Assembly: GCA_900757185.1 (NCBI GenBank)
Contig: CAAEMX010000056.1
Location: 1-15,858, forward strand
Length of the DNA stretch: 15,858 nucleotides
Reading direction: 5' to 3'
DNA from: an uncultured Collinsella sp.
Lineage (GTDB): Bacteria; Actinomycetota; Coriobacteriia; Coriobacteriales; Coriobacteriaceae
Shown: positions 14,403 through 15,858 of the stretch, one piece after another
Position numbering within the stretch: position 1 is the stretch's first letter
Layout: every line of letters starts with the position of its first letter
The notes under the pieces: generated by a model
The model's input: only the letters and a program-made list of their open reading frames with translations
The model's database searches: none
What the model was told of the DNA's origin: nothing
Program-made: the position numbers and the translations under genes

Positions 14403-14822
14403 ATGCAGATCAGCGTGTCATCCACCCTGACCGTATATCATGACGGCCAATTCTGGGTCGGGCTGGCGGAGCATGTCGAGGACGGCAGATACGGCGCCGC
14501 CCGCATCGTCTTCGGCGCGGAACCGTCCGATGAGGAAATCCTGCAATTCGTTACAAGCAAATGGGCGAAGCTCGCGTTCTTCGGTGACGAGGCCACGGAA
14601 ACAAGCAAGCCCGCGAAGAATCCCAAGCGACGCGCTCGCGAGGCAGCGAAAGCCCTTAAGCGGCCCGCGGTGAGCACCAAGGCACAACAGGCGCTCGCAG
14701 CACAGCGGGAAGCGATGAAGCGGGAGTCGGCTCAAGCAAGAAGCCAGCGTCGCGCGGATGAGGCGGAGGCGCGCTTCGAGCAGCGAAAGCTGAAGCGCAA
14801 GCAGAAGCATCGCGGGCATTGA
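14403..14822 (+). CDS. yjdF: YjdF family protein (DUF2992)
   Basis: The 139-residue protein has a small alpha/beta N-terminal part (1-62; STLTVYHDGQFWVGLAE, then ARIVFGAEPSDEEIL) and a long, highly basic and probably helical C-terminal part rich in Lys, Arg and Ala ending KLKRKQKHRGH. This is the architecture of the YjdF/DUF2992 family. Its biochemical role is not known; because its riboswitch senses azaaromatic compounds, a part in tolerance or modification of such compounds is assumed. ATG 14403 follows the very strong AAGGAGG. Longer in-frame starts would read through the riboswitch and are rejected. It stands alone, between the cupin remnant and the toxin gene. Confidence 0.85.
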   Translation: MQISVSSTLTVYHDGQFWVGLAEHVEDGRYGAARIVFGAEPSDEEILQFVTSKWAKLAFFGDEATETSKPAKNPKRRAREAAKALKRPAVSTKAQQALAAQREAMKRESAQARSQRRADEAEARFEQRKLKRKQKHRGH

Positions 14823-14992
14823 TCGCCATGTGCAGCAAGGCAAACCATATACAGCAGTGGGGCCAGTTCCACTTGAAGCCGACGCCGCGTAGACGCTAAT
14901 GGTGACGGCTATGCACGGGCACGGGCGAGCCACTGCACTTCACAGCTTGTTTCTCAAGTTTCTCAAGTATTTGGGACGCACACGCGGCGTTC

Positions 14993-15014
14993 AAAAATGC
15001 GGAGCGACTCCACA
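14993..15014 (-). terminator. Rho-independent terminator of the toxin gene
   Basis: On the minus strand, TGTGGAG-TCG-CTCCGCA forms a 7-bp stem (one G-T pair) followed by TTTTT, 26 bp after the toxin stop codon. Confidence 0.65.
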
Positions 15015-15039
15015 TGGCTCGAGACTGAGCCGAAGTGCC

Positions 15040-15489
15040 CTACTTCTCGCCCTCCAGCAGCCCCACGATACGGTCGATGTCGACGGCGAAGTGGGGCCTT
15101 CCCTCGCGCTCGTAGCGGTCGAGGTACGCCTGGCACTCGGAGACAATGCGCTTGGTGTTGCCGTCGATGATGCGCTGGAGCGTCTCGTAGTAGGCCGAGC
15201 CCTCGGTCCTGAAGCGGCGCTGGTAGGACTTGGTTATGGGGAACATCTTGATGTAGTGGATGCCGTGGCGGCAGCCGAGGCGCGTCGTGGGGCGGGGTGG
15301 CAACGCAAAGTACTGGTCTTTGGGCACGTTGGGGGCGATGTTGGAATGCAGCGGTACGGCGAAGTCCCTGCGCTTCCCGCGGAAACGCAGCCTCACCACC
15401 ACGATGCAGGGGAGATTGTGCTTAAGCATGAGCTCGCGGTCGCCCTCGACGAGGTCGAAGAAGTCCTGGGAGATGGATACGACCTTCAC
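15040..15489 (-). CDS. ToxN/AbiQ-like type III toxin (endoribonuclease)
   Basis: The 149-residue protein begins MKVVSISQDFFDLV and has the blocks FAVPLHSNIAP (43-53), LPPRPTTR (63-70) and HGIHYIKMFPI (75-85), then a helical C-terminus (QAYLDRYEREGRPHF). These fit my recollection of the ToxN/AbiQ family of type III toxin-antitoxin endoribonucleases, of about 150-180 residues, which cut RNA and are held inactive by a small RNA; several act in phage abortive infection. I chose GTG 15489 because AGAGG lies 7 bases upstream and the family starts at this point; a longer in-frame ATG at 15582 would add 31 unrelated residues and cross a strong hairpin. A terminator-like hairpin upstream and a terminator downstream fit the usual layout. 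The family call is from motif memory. Confidence 0.65.
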   Translation of the reverse strand: MKVVSISQDFFDLVEGDRELMLKHNLPCIVVVRLRFRGKRRDFAVPLHSNIAPNVPKDQYFALPPRPTTRLGCRHGIHYIKMFPITKSYQRRFRTEGSAYYETLQRIIDGNTKRIVSECQAYLDRYEREGRPHFAVDIDRIVGLLEGEK

Positions 15490-15513
15490 CGGTTGCGCCT
15501 CTTCATACGAAGT

Positions 15514-15537
15514 GGGGCCCGCATCGCTGCAGGCCCC
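15514..15537 (-). terminator. GC-rich hairpin before the toxin ribosome binding site
   Basis: On the minus strand a 10-bp stem (with one T-G pair) GGGGCCTGCA/TGCGGGCCCC closes a GCGA tetraloop of the GNRA type, 24 bases before the toxin start. Type III systems place a partial terminator between the antitoxin RNA and the toxin gene, and this hairpin is in that place. It is not followed by a clear T run. Confidence 0.5.
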
Positions 15538-15755
15538 TACAGGTGGGCGATATCCTACGCCTTGCGGCACCCCGTCGCCCACGGAGGTTAAACGTACACG
15601 TAAGCCGTACTCTGAAAGCCGCGGCTTCCGGCAAGTAGCTTATGCCACGAAAGGTCGCTTTCAACGCGCATAGCTCGCAAAATAACACTCGCTGGGCCGT
15701 CACCCCTGGCAGTTGCCCTCCAATCTTCATTGGAGTCAGCAGGTCAATTCATATA
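15538..15755 (-). ncRNA. Possible location of type III antitoxin RNA
   Basis: This stretch between the candidate promoter and the hairpin before the toxin carries no convincing gene. Minus-strand RNA could form several stems: CTCCAAT-GAAG-ATTGGAG (15718-15735), GAAAG-CGAC-CTTTC (15649-15662) and GTGGGCGA/TCGCCCAC (within 15543-15582), and it contains the palindrome AAGCCGCGGCTT. I could not find the tandem repeats of 20-40 bases that define known type III antitoxins, so this is a placement by context only. Confidence 0.3.
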
Positions 15756-15786
15756 GTTATGGGGGGTGTTCCTATAGTTTTGTCAA
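15756..15786 (-). promoter_or_regulatory. Candidate promoter for the toxin region
   Basis: On the minus strand a perfect TTGACA (15786-15781) is followed after 19 bases by CATAAC (15761-15756). The -35 is good, the spacing is long and the -10 weak. It points toward the toxin gene. Beyond it, to the window end, I see no gene. Confidence 0.35.
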
Positions 15787-15858
15787 CTGGGAAATGCTCT
15801 CCGTGCGACCGAATCGCGGCATGCTGACGCCAAGCCATTAGGCCGGTGGGCTTCAGTC

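Noticed and set aside
14828..14899. Possible 23-codon small gene after yjdF
   Set aside because: No ribosome binding site and no recognisable similarity; too short to support from sequence alone.
14950..14967. Two tandem TTTCTCAAG units
   Set aside because: Only two 9-bp copies in a gene-free stretch downstream of the toxin gene; a chance or minor repeat, and not in the position expected for an antitoxin.
15490..15582. 31-residue N-terminal extension of the toxin from ATG 15582
   Set aside because: It is unlike the toxin family, runs through a 24-base hairpin, and has no ribosome binding site, while GTG 15489 has AGAGG at good spacing.

Overview
The window looks like chromosomal DNA of a high-GC gut actinobacterium of the Coriobacteriia, most likely Collinsella or a close relative. 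This rests on GC-rich codon use, strong purine-rich ribosome binding sites, a SOS box of the actinobacterial type, and protein families that are common in that group. No 16S gene or similar marker is present, so the assignment is inference.

Region 1 (1-5660) is housekeeping-like. It holds the 3' part of a DUF234-type ATPase gene, then a two-gene operon for a type IIA topoisomerase (subunit B, then subunit A lacking a recognisable GyrA box, so topoisomerase IV-like). A perfect TCGAAC-N4-GTTCGA LexA-type box precedes the operon and a long intrinsic terminator closes it. Region 2 (5660-7600) has an AAA/Orc-like ATPase gene preceded by three 19-bp tandem repeats, converging on a flavodoxin-fold reductase gene. 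A 15-bp perfect inverted repeat separates them.

Region 3 (7756-14009) is the most interesting part. A tetR gene diverges from an operon of three consecutive sirtuin-like genes (here sirA, sirB, sirC) that resemble class M sirtuins (SirTM, protein ADP-ribosyltransferases): the usual catalytic His is Gln in sirA and sirC. The locus is present twice in direct orientation. In the second copy tetR is intact, but everything from codon ~60 of sirA to codon ~179 of sirC is gone. In its place is a lower-GC cassette of two overlapping radical SAM genes resembling the 'radical SAM mobile pair'. The truncated sirA stop overlaps the first radical SAM start (ATGA), so the cassette may now depend on the tetR-controlled promoter.

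Region 4 (14006-15858) holds a decayed cupin gene, a yjdF-type riboswitch with its yjdF gene, and a minus-strand ToxN/AbiQ-like type III toxin gene. The toxin gene has a strong hairpin just before its ribosome binding site and a terminator after it. The expected antitoxin RNA repeats could not be seen upstream.

Overall this is a core topoisomerase operon next to an accessory region built by duplication, replacement and gene decay, with several small regulatory modules (SOS box, TetR operator, riboswitch, possible RNA antitoxin).
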